Shown: positions 46,485-56,179, counted from the stretch's first letter. The stretch: 64,000 bases of DNA from Blastocatellia bacterium (GCA_003168335.1 PMSM01000002.1:1-64000), one strand, 5' to 3'. A program made the numbers and translations. Notes: generated by a model not told the origin, from the sequence alone.

Positions 46485-47666
46485 CTAAACGCGCTCAACC
46501 AGCAAAGCGATGCCCATGCCGCCGCTAATACAAAGGGTCGCCAGTCCGCGTTGGGCACGTCTTCTCTTCATTTCATGCAGCAACGTAGTCATGATGCGCA
46601 CGCCGGTGCAGCCAATTGGATGACCCAAGGCGATCGCTCCGCCGTTCGGATTCAACCGTTCGGGATCGAATTGCAAGTCGCGATCGCAGGCGATGACCTG
46701 GGCCGCGAACGCTTCGTTAATCTCGACCAAATCGACTTCGGCAAGTGTCAGGTTCTGTCGGGCGAGCACCGCGCGCACCGCCGGCACCGGACCGATGCCC
46801 ATGATCTCTGGCGGTACGCCCACAATTTCGTAATCGACGATCCGCGCCAGTGGCTCAGCGTCTGATCCTTTCAGGGCGGCTTCGCTTAAGACCACGATCG
46901 CGGCGGCGCCGTCGGTAATCCCTGAAGAGTTGCCGGCTGTCACCGTCCCATCTTTGGCAAATACCGGAGCGAGCTTTTGCAAGTCTTCGATCGACGTTCC
47001 GGTCCGCACGTGCTCATCGGTCGTGAACATCGTAACGTTGCCTTTTCGATCTTTGAGTTCAAGCGGAACGCGTTCGTCGTTAAATCGCCCGGCCGCGATT
47101 GCCGCCGTGGCTCGCTGCTGAGAACGCAGGGCATACTCGTCTTGTTCGTCGCGCGAGATTTCGTAATGACGGGCCAACACTTCGGCCGTCTCGCCCATTA
47201 TTAATCCCGAAAGAGGATCATTGAAGCCGTCGCGGTACATGCCATCGACCAATTCGGTGTGACCCATGCGCATGCCGAAGCGGGCGCCCTCGGCAAAGTA
47301 GGGAACGCGCGACATGCTTTCGGCGCCGCCGGCCAGGATGATGTTGGCGCGGCCGAGCAGAATTTGTTCAGCGGCCAGAATGATCGCGCGCAGCCCGGAC
47401 CCGCAGGCCTGGTTCACGGTAAAGGCGGGCACGCGATCAGGCACGCCGGCGCGGAAAGTGATTTGTCGCGCGACGTTCGGCCCGCCGCCCGCTTGCCGGG
47501 CACAGCCCCAGATTGAATCATCGACCTGATCCGGTCGAATCTGAGCGCGTCGCAAACTTTCCTTTGCGACTGCGGTCCCCAAATCCGCGGCGGTCCAGCT
47601 TTGCAGCGATCCGCCAAAGCGTCCAATCGGAGTGCGTACTGCGCCTGCTAAAAAGATGGGTTTCAT
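46485..47666 (-). CDS. Acetyl-CoA acetyltransferase (thiolase)
   Basis: This 393-residue protein has all thiolase signatures: the acyl-accepting Cys88 in NQACGSGL, NEAFAAQ, GHPIGCTG with the catalytic His near 349, and the C-terminal Cys379 in CISGGMG. It should catalyse the reversible condensation of two acetyl-CoA to acetoacetyl-CoA, or thiolysis of 3-ketoacyl-CoA. Substrate chain length cannot be told. Length is typical. It is monocistronic in this window, with no beta-oxidation or polyhydroxybutyrate genes beside it, so the pathway is open. A 52-bp palindromic repeat lies just upstream of its start. Confidence 0.93.
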   Translation of the reverse strand: MKPIFLAGAVRTPIGRFGGSLQSWTAADLGTAVAKESLRRAQIRPDQVDDSIWGCARQAGGGPNVARQITFRAGVPDRVPAFTVNQACGSGLRAIILAAEQILLGRANIILAGGAESMSRVPYFAEGARFGMRMGHTELVDGMYRDGFNDPLSGLIMGETAEVLARHYEISRDEQDEYALRSQQRATAAIAAGRFNDERVPLELKDRKGNVTMFTTDEHVRTGTSIEDLQKLAPVFAKDGTVTAGNSSGITDGAAAIVVLSEAALKGSDAEPLARIVDYEIVGVPPEIMGIGPVPAVRAVLARQNLTLAEVDLVEINEAFAAQVIACDRDLQFDPERLNPNGGAIALGHPIGCTGVRIMTTLLHEMKRRRAQRGLATLCISGGMGIALLVERV

Positions 47667-47729
47667 TGATAAAAATCTTTACTTTTCGGAAAGCCTGTTC
47701 GGCGTTAAGCTCTTTTCAGTTACGCGCCT

Positions 47730-47781
47730 GTTTAGAGTCGGGCTACTGCCCGACTAAGCGGGCGGTAGCCCGCTTCTAAAC
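47730..47781. repeat. 52-bp GTTTAGA-type palindromic repeat (copy A)
   Basis: Two hairpins (GTCGGGCTACTGCCCGAC and AGCGGGCGGTAGCCCGCT) are bounded by GTTTAGA and TCTAAAC. The exact reverse complement occurs at 59323-59374, and a related copy lies inside a coding sequence at 52466-52529. It sits in the thiolase upstream region. Confidence 0.85.
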
Positions 47782-47849
47782 GTAGAGACCGTCGAACTAT
47801 GATTTCTCGAACTTCGGGATGTTAGCATAACGCCCGATGACTCCCGCAA

Positions 47850-49430
47850 ATGCTGCTACAACTCAACGACGTCGCGGCTGTTTCTGGCGCTAAGCGCTCA
47901 ATTGATGAGTTGCTTAGCGTGCATAGTGAATGGTTCCTGGCGCAGGACGGCGGCGCGCCGCTCGGGTTAGGCTGTGGTGAGTTCGATTTTTCCATCGATC
48001 ACCGCCGTCTGATTTTCTCCAGTTGGACTGAAACCGGTTCCCGGTCCTGGCGGATTACGGCCTGGAGTTGGACGGGCGACAAACTCTTGCTGGAGGCAAG
48101 CCGGCGCATGGGCGCCGAGGTGGCCAGACTCGAGTTGGTGCCGCGGGCTTCGGCTAAAGCGATCGTGGCGAGCATTGCCGCGGCGCGCCAGGTGCGGTGT
48201 GACCAGCTCGCGCAGATAGTGGCGCAGACTTTAGTCTGTGACTCCTCCGCGGAAGATCACAGACTGAAGTCTGTGCCACCTGCAAAGATCGAACGCGCGG
48301 TCTTGAGCCCCGGCATGCGACGCGATCAGCCCGGTCGTTACGCGCGCATTGTCCTGCGCCGGCCGCCTGAACGGATTGCGGTGACGGCCACGGTCGCCAA
48401 CAGCGACGCGCGGAACGTCGACTCGTTATTTTCATCGGCCCTGCTTTGGTTCAATCGACTGCAACAGCGTCCACAGCGGCCGGTGATAGAAAAACTTTTG
48501 ATCGCAGTCGAACACAACATCCTCGAAGCCGCGCGACAACGTCACGTGCTCTTGCGCGACTCTCTGCGGCAGCGGATTGAATTATGCGAGATTGATGAAG
48601 CATGGCAGAAGGTTGATCCCGTCCGGGCATTTGAGCGAAGGAATTTTTGGCGGAAGCGGCTGACACGGCTGCCGCCGGTAATCGAAGACGAGACGACCGA
48701 ACGAGTGAAGCAAATCATCGCGTCGGCACCGCACGCGATCGATGTGGTCACTGCTCGTCATGGCCAGACACTTCGTTATCACGGCCTGCCATTTGCCCGA
48801 GTTCGACACGTGATGGATCGAGATCGGATCTGGTTTGGCATTGAAGGCTCGCGGCGGCGTTTGCTCGACGAATACCACGAACAGGATTGGACCAAGCTGT
48901 TTGACGATCTTGAAAGCTATCGCCATGAGGATTGCCGCGATCGACATCACTGGCTTTATCGCGCAGCCGGAGAAGCCTGGCTGGAATCAATCCTGCGCCG
49001 CGACATCTCAAAACTTGATCCCGGTTTGATTGTCGCTCCGCTGCATGCGCAATTTCGCACGTCGCACGGCGGGCCAACCGGCGCCCGGCCAATCGATCTG
49101 CTGGCGCTGCGTCATGATGGCCGGCTGGCAGTGATCGAATTAAAGGTCAACGAAGATCGCGAGCATGTCTTTCAGGGCGTTGATTACTGGCGGCGGGTCG
49201 AAGCGCATCGACGCCGCGGCCACATCAGTTCTGCCAGGCTGTTTGGTGAACGAGAGATCAGCGAGGAATCGCCGTTGGTTTATCTGGTCGCGCCCACGCT
49301 TCGGTTCCATCCTTCGTTTGCGACCCTGGCCCGCACCATCGCGCCGGACATCGAGGTTTATCGTTTTGATATTAATGAAGACTGGCGCGCCGGTGTGCGC
49401 ACCGTGCGGCGAGAGCGAGTCAATGCGTGA
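47850..49430 (+). CDS. Unknown protein with a C-terminal PD-(D/E)XK nuclease-like domain
   Basis: The 526-residue protein ends in a domain with PIDLLALRHDGRLAVIELKVNED (about residues 408-430). The spaced Asp and Glu-x-Lys match the PD-(D/E)XK nuclease core, supported by a preceding Glu-containing helix. The N-terminal 350 residues resemble no family I recognise. They include a region of charged helices (VIEKLLIAVEHNILEAARQRHVLLRDSL). Residues about 124-144 ([20 protein letters not shown]) are a palindromic repeat read in frame, so the domain has an insertion there. No methylase or restriction partner is adjacent. It could be a DNA repair or defence nuclease, but this is inference only. Confidence 0.72.
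   Translation: MLLQLNDVAAVSGAKRSIDELLSVHSEWFLAQDGGAPLGLGCGEFDFSIDHRRLIFSSWTETGSRSWRITAWSWTGDKLLLEASRRMGAEVARLELVPRASAKAIVASIAAARQVRCDQLAQIVAQTLVCDSSAEDHRLKSVPPAKIERAVLSPGMRRDQPGRYARIVLRRPPERIAVTATVANSDARNVDSLFSSALLWFNRLQQRPQRPVIEKLLIAVEHNILEAARQRHVLLRDSLRQRIELCEIDEAWQKVDPVRAFERRNFWRKRLTRLPPVIEDETTERVKQIIASAPHAIDVVTARHGQTLRYHGLPFARVRHVMDRDRIWFGIEGSRRRLLDEYHEQDWTKLFDDLESYRHEDCRDRHHWLYRAAGEAWLESILRRDISKLDPGLIVAPLHAQFRTSHGGPTGARPIDLLALRHDGRLAVIELKVNEDREHVFQGVDYWRRVEAHRRRGHISSARLFGEREISEESPLVYLVAPTLRFHPSFATLARTIAPDIEVYRFDINEDWRAGVRTVRRERVNA
48219..48279. repeat. CAGACTTTAGTCTG-type palindrome inside a coding sequence
   Basis: A 23-bp inverted repeat (48219-48241 and 48257-48279, two mismatches, both G-U compatible) lies wholly within the PD-(D/E)XK-like gene and keeps the frame open. 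The same family occurs at 57333-57397, after mnmA. Confidence 0.85.
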
Positions 49431-49909
49431 ATTTCCGTTGTGATTTCGTGGTCGAGCCGGGAAAGTTCGATGATTGGGTCGGGCTCTGAAAACGTTCTTT
49501 TGAACTGTGAATTTGAAACTGTGACCGTCAGCGAGCCTGCGAAGCAGGCGACTGTATAGACCGGGGACCGAGCAGCGAAAGAATTCCGAGCCCCGTAAGG
49601 GGCGACAGGTACAGAACCGCTCGCGGTAGCGAGCGGGTAACGTTGCTCGTAAAACCCGCGTGCTACCGCAAGCGGTTCCGTGCCAATTTCTGTCGCCCGC
49701 TAAAGCGGGCTTGATGTTTTGATTGGTGCTGGATCCCCGGGCTTACGCCCGGGGCTACTAACATACCGCCCGCTGACGCGGGCTGGGTTCACGCCCGATT
49801 TGGTTGCCGTTAGGCGACGATGGATCCGCTAGCGAACTGATCCTTCAAACTTCACGCTCGAGATAATTGCACCTCTAGATTTGCTCTTCTTTGTCTCACA
49901 GCGTCTTTC
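49431..49909. repeat. Cluster of short palindromic repeats
   Basis: No gene is supported in these 480 bases. They hold an imperfect inverted repeat (49602-49696, arms around GAACCGCT and GGTAGC) and several small hairpins such as CCCGCTAAAGCGGG and CCCGGGCTTACGCCCGGG. Such clusters often lie between convergent genes, as here, and may aid termination. Confidence 0.6.
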
Positions 49910-52900
49910 TTAAGTCGTAAGTCGCCGGTAGATTCCCGGCAGACGCTCAGGTAATGAAAGCACGTCATCGATAATTGTGTAACCAACGTCGCCGTAAAGA
50001 TCGCGCAACTCTGACTCGGATTCACGATCGATCGTGATGCAAAAAGGAGTAATTCCCATCGTCTTCGCCTGACGCAAAGCTTCGCGCGTGTCTTCGCGGG
50101 CATAACGCGCGTCACCGTAATCGTGATCGTAAGGACGGCCGTCCGACAAAACGATCAGCAGACGCGTGCGCGCATCCTGCTTTGCCAGCTTCGCCGCTGC
50201 GTGTCGAATCGCGGCGCCCAGACGCGTGTTGTTCTGATAAGTGATGCCGCCGATCCGCCGCATTACCTCGTCCGAATAGTGCTCGCCAAAATCTTTGAGC
50301 ACATAAAATTTCACGTTGCGCCGGCCTTCAGACGTAAAGCCGTTGATCGAGTATCTGTCGCCCACAGCTTCCAGCGCTTCGCTCATCAACACCAGCCCCT
50401 CTTTTTCGATCTCGATGATGCGGCGGCCGGGGTGCGTGTAAGGCTGCAAAGGATGGCGACCAATCGTGCGCGCGGTCGATGAAGATTGATCGAGAAGAAA
50501 CGACACCGCAACATCGCGGCGACGACGCAGGCGTCTGGTATAGAGGCGCTCTGATTGCTGTCCATCGGCACGGCGATCGATGAAGTAATCCACGACGGCG
50601 TTCAGATCGTAATCGTCGCCGTCAATCTCGTTGGTAACGCGCGCCAGGTCCTCAGGCTTCATCAACTGAAACTGATGACGAATTGAAGAGACGACGCCTT
50701 TGTATCGTTCGCGCGTGTCGTCAACAAACGCGCGCTCGCCGCGTTTCACTTTCTTTTCGACGACGCGGCACCAGCCGACGCGATGATCAACCAGCTCGCG
50801 GTCCCACTCGTCATAGTTGAAGGCAACTTCACCGGCTTCCAAATCCTGTTCAGGCAGGTCACCTTCGCTCCACGCCTCGCTGCCGTCCAATTCGTCGAAC
50901 TCGCCGTCCGCCTCAGTGTTCCAGGCGTTGAAAAGCTCGCGCGCATCGCGGCGTTGCGGTTGGCGGTTCGCATCGCGCTCGGCGAGCATCTGCTCAGCGG
51001 TCTTGCTCGCGTCTTCCTGATCCAGTTCATCCGGCACTTCCACTTGCTGCTCTGAGTCTTCCCTTGAGATGGACTGAAAAAGCGAGTAGACGCGGCTGGT
51101 CGCCATTAGAGTGTCGGCCAAGGTCATGGCCGGTCTGGAGATATATTCGGCAACAATCGTTTCAAGTTCAGAAACCACTTGCCGGTAAAACTCGCGCGCG
51201 TCGTCAAGTGCTCCTCCGAGAAGGGTTATTTGAAACAGCAACTCGAATGGCACCAGCGCAGCCGGCAAGTCGACTATCCGTGGGCGGCGATTGCGAAGGT
51301 GCGCGCGAATCAAGTCGAGGTCACGCGCCAGACCGCGATACGCTTGTCGCAGGCGCCGATCGATGCGCCCATTTTCGAGCGTGCCAAAGATTCTGCGCGC
51401 CAGCGCCGGAATCGGAAACAGGTTGAGGATGTGACGATAGTCGAGATCGCTGCTAATTTTTTCTGCTTTGCGCCCTGGCGCCTTTGCGTGACCTTCCGGC
51501 TCTTCAATTCCTTCCCGTTTGCCAACATCGTTGAGGTCAACAGCAAACGCATCCCGCGCGTCCTGATTCGCAGGATCGTAAAATTCAGCCAGCTCCGTAA
51601 ATGCAGCGCGCAGATCGCTAGTGTCTCGGTCGTAGGTGCCGAACTCGATTTGTCCCGCCGCGTGCGCGGCCAGCACTTTGTAAAGTCGAAAGTCCAGTTC
51701 TTCATCGCCAAATTCCGTGACCACCGAAGGCAGATGAATCGTGCGACCGTCGCCGATGCGCGACTCGACCGGCACTGCCGCCAGGGGCGCAATCTCAACC
51801 GTGTGTCCGGTCAAGCCCTCGACGTAGAGACGCAACAAGAGCTGTACCGATTCCAGCGAAACTCCGGCGCCCCCTTCGCGCAGGGCTTCATTGCTGCTGC
51901 GCGTCTCGAGCGCGTAATAGCTGCGCCGCGCCCGGGTGTCTCCGGCAATCAAGCCGGCCCGCGCCCAGCTTTCGAACTGTTCAATCGAAACTGTGTGCAG
52001 GGCTTTCGCGCTCGAACGCAAACATGCGAGGGCGGCTTCGGAATCGACGCGCGCGACTTCACTGGTCAAGGCGATCACGCGCCGCGCGAGGGCGACGGCG
52101 CTGGGGTGATCTTTCTGCGCCGCGATCGTTTGAAAAAAGGCGGGGCTGGAACGAACAAAGGCGACCAGTCCGGCGTTGCCGTGAGAAGCCACCGCCCAGA
52201 GCAGATCGATCCACTCGTCAAAGCATTCCGGCAGTGTGCGCAGGATCTCACCGCCCGCGATCAGCAGATGCAGCGCCGCCGCGCCGCCGCGTTCCAGAAA
52301 GCTCGCAGCCCGGCGAGTTAGTTTCAAGATTTGGTCGGCTTCGAGCCGCTCAATCGCCCCAGGTATTGCGGCCCAGGCATCAGCGGCGATGCCGCCGGCG
52401 CGCTCGGCAAACGCCGCCGCCAGATCAATCGCGGCGACGGTGATCTCACTGGATGATTCAGAGCCGTTTAGAGGCGGGCTACTGCCCGCCATCCATTCTG
52501 AATCGGCGGGCGATAGCCCGCCGCTAAACTTAGCGGACCGGTGTTTCCGAAGTCGCTCGACCACTACTGGCGCAGCATTCAGAAAATCCGCGCTGTGCTT
52601 TGCCGATCGCCGCGAAATCTCCGCCGCCACTTCGTAGATCGATCTAAGTAACTCACTGTCTCCAATTTTCGCCGCGAGCAAAGGCGCCTGACGAAATGTT
52701 TCCGCCGCCGTTGTCGCGGACAGGATCATCTGTCGCGCACAGACCTGGAAGACGAATGGTCGCGTGGCCGGGGGCACGTTACTGAATTCACCGGGACCGG
52801 CGGTGAAAAAGCTCACTCCGTTTTCCACGTCACCCATCGTCAAACGCCGGCCGAGTTCACCCCACGCTCGGAGTTCCGGAGGGTCCAGAACCAATGCGAC

Positions 52901-53128
52901 AGCGGGCGCCGCGCGCAGAAACTCGATGCTGGCACGCAGAGAAACTCCGGCGATCGCCGCGCTGGTCTCCAATGCCGCGCGCGTTTGCTCCAGCGGCAAA
53001 CCGCCTATCTCGCGCAGGAGACCGGCAAACGTGCGTCGCTCAGCCGGGTTCTTGATAGAACGCAGCCGCTCGTCGATTTCTTCGCCGATGGGATCGCTTG
53101 GATTGTCGTGGTTTATTTCGTCGGACAC
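49910..53128 (-). CDS. Large VWA protein, NorD/CbbO-like activase subunit
   Basis: This protein of about 1,072 residues has a long helical N-terminal region and a C-terminal von Willebrand A domain with the MIDAS motif LLDQSSST (Asp880) and VLSDGRPYD. The layout matches NorD/CbbO proteins, which work with a CbbQ/NorQ AAA+ ATPase to insert or remodel metal or sugar-phosphate ligands in client enzymes. Such an ATPase is encoded nearby on the same strand, with one gene in between. The start is uncertain: GTG 53128 gives a clean N-terminus, while ATG 53194 adds 22 unlikely residues. A palindromic repeat (52466-52529) is read in frame at about residues 200-221. No client enzyme (nitric oxide reductase, RuBisCO) is in the window. 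Confidence 0.85.
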   Translation of the reverse strand: MSDEINHDNPSDPIGEEIDERLRSIKNPAERRTFAGLLREIGGLPLEQTRAALETSAAIAGVSLRASIEFLRAAPAVALVLDPPELRAWGELGRRLTMGDVENGVSFFTAGPGEFSNVPPATRPFVFQVCARQMILSATTAAETFRQAPLLAAKIGDSELLRSIYEVAAEISRRSAKHSADFLNAAPVVVERLRKHRSAKFSGGLSPADSEWMAGSSPPLNGSESSSEITVAAIDLAAAFAERAGGIAADAWAAIPGAIERLEADQILKLTRRAASFLERGGAAALHLLIAGGEILRTLPECFDEWIDLLWAVASHGNAGLVAFVRSSPAFFQTIAAQKDHPSAVALARRVIALTSEVARVDSEAALACLRSSAKALHTVSIEQFESWARAGLIAGDTRARRSYYALETRSSNEALREGGAGVSLESVQLLLRLYVEGLTGHTVEIAPLAAVPVESRIGDGRTIHLPSVVTEFGDEELDFRLYKVLAAHAAGQIEFGTYDRDTSDLRAAFTELAEFYDPANQDARDAFAVDLNDVGKREGIEEPEGHAKAPGRKAEKISSDLDYRHILNLFPIPALARRIFGTLENGRIDRRLRQAYRGLARDLDLIRAHLRNRRPRIVDLPAALVPFELLFQITLLGGALDDAREFYRQVVSELETIVAEYISRPAMTLADTLMATSRVYSLFQSISREDSEQQVEVPDELDQEDASKTAEQMLAERDANRQPQRRDARELFNAWNTEADGEFDELDGSEAWSEGDLPEQDLEAGEVAFNYDEWDRELVDHRVGWCRVVEKKVKRGERAFVDDTRERYKGVVSSIRHQFQLMKPEDLARVTNEIDGDDYDLNAVVDYFIDRRADGQQSERLYTRRLRRRRDVAVSFLLDQSSSTARTIGRHPLQPYTHPGRRIIEIEKEGLVLMSEALEAVGDRYSINGFTSEGRRNVKFYVLKDFGEHYSDEVMRRIGGITYQNNTRLGAAIRHAAAKLAKQDARTRLLIVLSDGRPYDHDYGDARYAREDTREALRQAKTMGITPFCITIDRESESELRDLYGDVGYTIIDDVLSLPERLPGIYRRLTT
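52466..52529. repeat. GTTTAGA-type palindrome inside the NorD/CbbO-like gene
   Basis: It has GTTTAGAGGCGGGCTACTGC at one end and GCCCGCCGCTAAAC at the other. It is translated on the minus strand as [22 protein letters not shown] without breaking the frame. It is a relative of the 52-bp repeats at 47730 and 59323. Confidence 0.82.
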
Positions 53129-53224
53129 TGTGTGGATTATTGATAATACCTTGTGACTAAAAAAAAGGAGACCTATCGAGGACGGACGCCTCATCGCCGC
53201 GTCACTCTGCGCCGAAAGAGCCTT

Positions 53225-54502
53225 TTACCGAGCAGCCAGGATTATGCGAAATCCAATGGAGCGGGCGTCTGGGATGACCCTGCGGCGGTAAGCGGAACGG
53301 CAGGAATTGGCGGAGCTTTCCCAGGAACCGCCCCGCATCGCCCGCACATCGGTTTCCTGCAAACTTTCTCTACCGTCGGTGGCTTTGTAGGGATAAGGCT
53401 TATACTTTGATTGACACCATTCCCACACGTTTCCGTACATGTCATATAGCCCGAATCCATTCGGCTGCTTTTGCCCCACCGGATGCGTCTGACTCCCCGA
53501 ATTAGCACCGTACCATGTCATCCCATCAACACTGCCGGCGTACGGCCCGCCCGTCCCGGCGCGACATGCGTATTCCCACTCCGCTTCAGTCGGTAAGCGA
53601 TACTCACGCCCCGTTATCTGTGATAGCTTGCGGCAAAACTCGACCGCATCGTTCCATGAGACACTATCCACGGGAAGATCATCTCCTTTGAAGCTTGATG
53701 GATTCGTACCCATCACCGCTTTGTACTGGGCCTGTGTCACTTCATACTTGCTCATATAAAGGCTTTGTATTGTCGCTTCGTTCTGTGGCCCCTCATCTTT
53801 GTCTCGACCCGTTTCCGAAAGAGGCGATCCCATCAAGAACGTTCCGCCGGGGACGGAGACCATCTGTATCTGGGCTCCATTCACGTTCTCTGTGAAAGAT
53901 TGGCCTGTGAGTTGCGGTTTGTTCTCGGGCTGGTTCGTTTGCTTTGATTGTGCGCTACCCGGCGATGCCCTCCGGATCTTAGGCCCTCGAATTAACCAAA
54001 CAATTGCTCCGATAATAATGACCACCAGAACGGCCCCGCCAATCAACGCCACCCGTTTGCCTACGCTGGAATGTCTTTCCGTTAACTGGCTGGTGGGAGG
54101 CGGTTGACCTGCAAATGCCATATTCTGATCTTTGCCAATCATTACCTCCGGCGGCGGAGCATTCATGGTCTTCATGGCGGACTGAGATGCCGCCTCTTCG
54201 GCCAAAGAATATTCGTGTGCAAAAGGTAAAGCTGTTTCCCGCTGCGGGCTTTGTATTTGAGCAGGGCTGGCAATCGTTTGAGGCAGAGGCGTCGGTTCTT
54301 TGTCAGTTTCAGGTGGCCGAGTTGTTCCGGCAGTATTCGGGGCGGGATACAATATCCCAGTGGGACCTGGGTCAGGATTACGAGAGGCAGAAACAGACTC
54401 AGTTGCTCTTGGGTCAAATGGGGCAGATAGAACCGAACCGTCCACCAGACAAAAGGTCATCGTATCGTCGAACGTACGATTGCAGGTCGGGCACCTCTTC
54501 AT
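53225..54502 (-). CDS. Membrane-anchored FGE/SUMF1-fold protein with zinc-ribbon N-terminus
   Basis: This is a 425-residue protein. The N-terminus CPTCNRTFDDTMTFCLVDGS is a small zinc-ribbon-like motif common on acidobacterial membrane proteins. A Pro/Thr-rich linker, one membrane segment (151-171) and a C-terminal formylglycine-generating-enzyme fold (about 205-425) follow. That fold has VPGGTFLMGS, PVDSVSWNDAVEFCRKLS, LPTEAEWEYACRAG, NVWEW and FRIILAAR. Only one Cys lies near the usual active-site region (NSCRSAYR), so copper-dependent formylglycine formation is doubtful. Many such domains only bind proteins or act in other oxygen-dependent enzymes. It lies between the VWA and AAA+ genes on the same strand. 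Confidence 0.88.
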   Translation of the reverse strand: MKRCPTCNRTFDDTMTFCLVDGSVLSAPFDPRATESVSASRNPDPGPTGILYPAPNTAGTTRPPETDKEPTPLPQTIASPAQIQSPQRETALPFAHEYSLAEEAASQSAMKTMNAPPPEVMIGKDQNMAFAGQPPPTSQLTERHSSVGKRVALIGGAVLVVIIIGAIVWLIRGPKIRRASPGSAQSKQTNQPENKPQLTGQSFTENVNGAQIQMVSVPGGTFLMGSPLSETGRDKDEGPQNEATIQSLYMSKYEVTQAQYKAVMGTNPSSFKGDDLPVDSVSWNDAVEFCRKLSQITGREYRLPTEAEWEYACRAGTGGPYAGSVDGMTWYGANSGSQTHPVGQKQPNGFGLYDMYGNVWEWCQSKYKPYPYKATDGRESLQETDVRAMRGGSWESSANSCRSAYRRRVIPDARSIGFRIILAAR

Positions 54503-54616
54503 TGGGCTCTCCAGTTTGCTAGGTAACTTTGCGCAAGAATAATATACATTTCGCGGTTCGTTAAATGGAGTGAATACTCTTGGGTTAATACCGTCTGCGG
54601 TAGCGAGCGTCCGGTG

Positions 54617-55423
54617 CTAGATTACCGTCGTCACGATCTCGCGGATGCTGCGTTGCAGGTCGCGGTCGTCGGTGATGGGTGAGCACATCGCCACTTCGGC
54701 AGCCCGGATTGGCGGGATACCGTGGGCGATCAGTTGCGCGGCGTAAATCAGCAGACGCGTCGAAACTCCTTCTTCCAATCCATGACCACGCAGGTTGCGC
54801 ACCTTCTGTCCAATCAAAACCAGATCGCGCGCAGTGCCCTCGTCGATGCCGCCTTCGCGGGCGACGATCGCCACTTCCATCTCGGGTGGCGGATAATCAA
54901 AATCGATCGCCACAAAGCGTTGCCGCGTTGATTGCTTCAAATCTTTCAGGATCGATTGATAGCCGGGGTTGTAGGAGACCACCAGCATGAAATCCGCCGG
55001 CGCGTCCAGAATCGTCCCTCGTTTTTCTATTGGTAGCCGGCGGCGATGATCGGTCAACGGGTGGATGATGACGACGGTATCTTTGCGGGCCTCAACGATT
55101 TCGTCGAGATAGCAAATCGCGCCGTGGCGCACGGCCGAAGTCAGCGGGCCGTCATGCCAGACCGTCTCTTCCCCTTCGATCAGAAAGCGTCCGACCAGAT
55201 CGGTTGACGAAAGATCTTCATGACAGGCGACCGTGATCAGTGGCCGTTCGAGCCGCCATGCCATATGTTCGACAAAGCGCGTCTTGCCACAGCCGGTCGG
55301 GCCTTTCAGGATCACGGGCAGGTGTGCGGCGTGCGCGGCTGCAAACAGATCGATCTCATGATCGACGGGCAGGTAATACGGCTCGTCAACGATTCGGTAT
55401 TCTTCTATGGCGCGTTCAGGCAT
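54617..55423 (-). CDS. MoxR-class AAA+ ATPase, CbbQ/NorQ-like
   Basis: This 268-residue AAA+ protein has Walker A GPTGCGKT (residues 41-48), Walker B CYLDEI (Asp107, Glu108), and the family phrase [14 protein letters not shown]. CbbQ/NorQ/GpvN-type ATPases form hexamers that act with a VWA partner to activate metalloenzymes such as nitric oxide reductase or RuBisCO. The VWA partner is plausibly the large protein encoded at 49910-53128 on the same strand. The gene order here is ATPase, FGE-fold protein, VWA protein. The start ATG 55423 is 12 bases after the stop of the DUF2314-like gene, so these genes could be one operon. Confidence 0.92.
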   Translation of the reverse strand: MPERAIEEYRIVDEPYYLPVDHEIDLFAAAHAAHLPVILKGPTGCGKTRFVEHMAWRLERPLITVACHEDLSSTDLVGRFLIEGEETVWHDGPLTSAVRHGAICYLDEIVEARKDTVVIIHPLTDHRRRLPIEKRGTILDAPADFMLVVSYNPGYQSILKDLKQSTRQRFVAIDFDYPPPEMEVAIVAREGGIDEGTARDLVLIGQKVRNLRGHGLEEGVSTRLLIYAAQLIAHGIPPIRAAEVAMCSPITDDRDLQRSIREIVTTVI

Positions 55424-55434
55424 AACTCAAAAAT

Positions 55435-55932
55435 CTAGGCAGGATGATAAGTATCGAGAAACTTTCCCACAAAGTTTCCTTCCTCTGTTCCGTCGGGCTT
55501 AGTGATAGTCCAATCCATCAACTCGGACTCCGGAAGCGAATAAGTGTCACGGAGCTTGTATCCCGCAACCGTTTCTACATCGCTGGATATTATGCCCGTA
55601 ATAGTGCCATCCCTTATTTCCTTGACGTAAATGAATACCTGCTCGAACTTTCCCGACGAATCATGCAATCTCGTGGTGACAAAGAACACGTGCTTTGGCG
55701 GCAGTCCAGCGAGAAATCGTTTCTTTGCGTCAGGGTACGTCTTGCGGGCTTTCTCAACATAGGGCTTGATTGCCTCTTCGAACTTCTTTAGCGCTTCACT
55801 GGTGATTTGCTTCGGCTGATCCTTAGGAGCATTAGTCGCCAGCGGGGCCAGCTTTTCCGGCTCTTGTGAAACGCCGCCGATGGAACAACCAAGCAACAAT
55901 CCAATTAACAGAAACATGCGTCCTGGTTTCAT
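55435..55932 (-). CDS. DUF2314-like lipoprotein
   Basis: I start this 165-residue protein at the ATG at 55932. The N-terminus (MFLLIGLLLGCSIGG) is a lipoprotein signal with lipobox LLGC, so it should be lipid-anchored. The mature part (AIKPYVEKARKTYPDAKKRFLAG, VFFVTTRLHD, EQVFIYVKEIRDGTITGIISSDV, ELMDWTI) matches the DUF2314 pattern. That family has no established function. An in-frame ATG at 55974 would place non-signal residues in front. The gene lies 11 bases upstream of the AAA+ gene and is probably co-transcribed with it. Confidence 0.82.
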   Translation of the reverse strand: MKPGRMFLLIGLLLGCSIGGVSQEPEKLAPLATNAPKDQPKQITSEALKKFEEAIKPYVEKARKTYPDAKKRFLAGLPPKHVFFVTTRLHDSSGKFEQVFIYVKEIRDGTITGIISSDVETVAGYKLRDTYSLPESELMDWTITKPDGTEEGNFVGKFLDTYHPA

Positions 55933-56070
55933 CAGAAGGTTCCATTCATCGCAAGCTGACGTTTCGAACGGCATGCGCTATGCTTGTTCGCGGCCATCCA
56001 GTAGCAATTAAGATGATTCAGGATTTTAGCATTCAGGACGGAGAAGTCGAAAGAGGCCGGAAGATGCCGA

Positions 56071-56179
56071 TGGTGAGGTCAGTACCGGGAGCGATAGCGA
56101 CCGGGTCTCAACCGATGCGACGGGCGAGATCGTCAAGACTGTTACCCGGTCGCTACCGCTCCCGGTACTGACCTCATCA
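56071..56179. repeat. 36-bp inverted-repeat element between divergent genes
   Basis: The arms 56071-56106 and 56144-56179 match at 34 of 36 positions and begin TGGTGAGGTCAGTACCGGGA. A 37-base spacer separates them. It lies in the divergent promoter region of the DUF2314-like gene and mnmA and is non-coding and MITE-like. It may influence both genes. Confidence 0.75.

Noticed and set aside
49560-49800. Possible CRISPR array in the repeat cluster
   Set aside because: The repeats are palindromes of different sequence and spacing, not regularly spaced identical direct repeats. No cas genes are in the window.
51179-52321. 380-codon plus-strand open frame
   Set aside because: It lies antisense within the NorD/CbbO-like gene, has biased Arg/Gln-rich composition, no ribosome site and no domain. 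It is a shadow of high-GC codon use.
49910-55423. Assigning the cluster outright as norDQ or cbbOQ
   Set aside because: No nitric oxide reductase or RuBisCO gene is present, and the intervening FGE-fold gene is not part of those operons. Only family resemblance is claimed.
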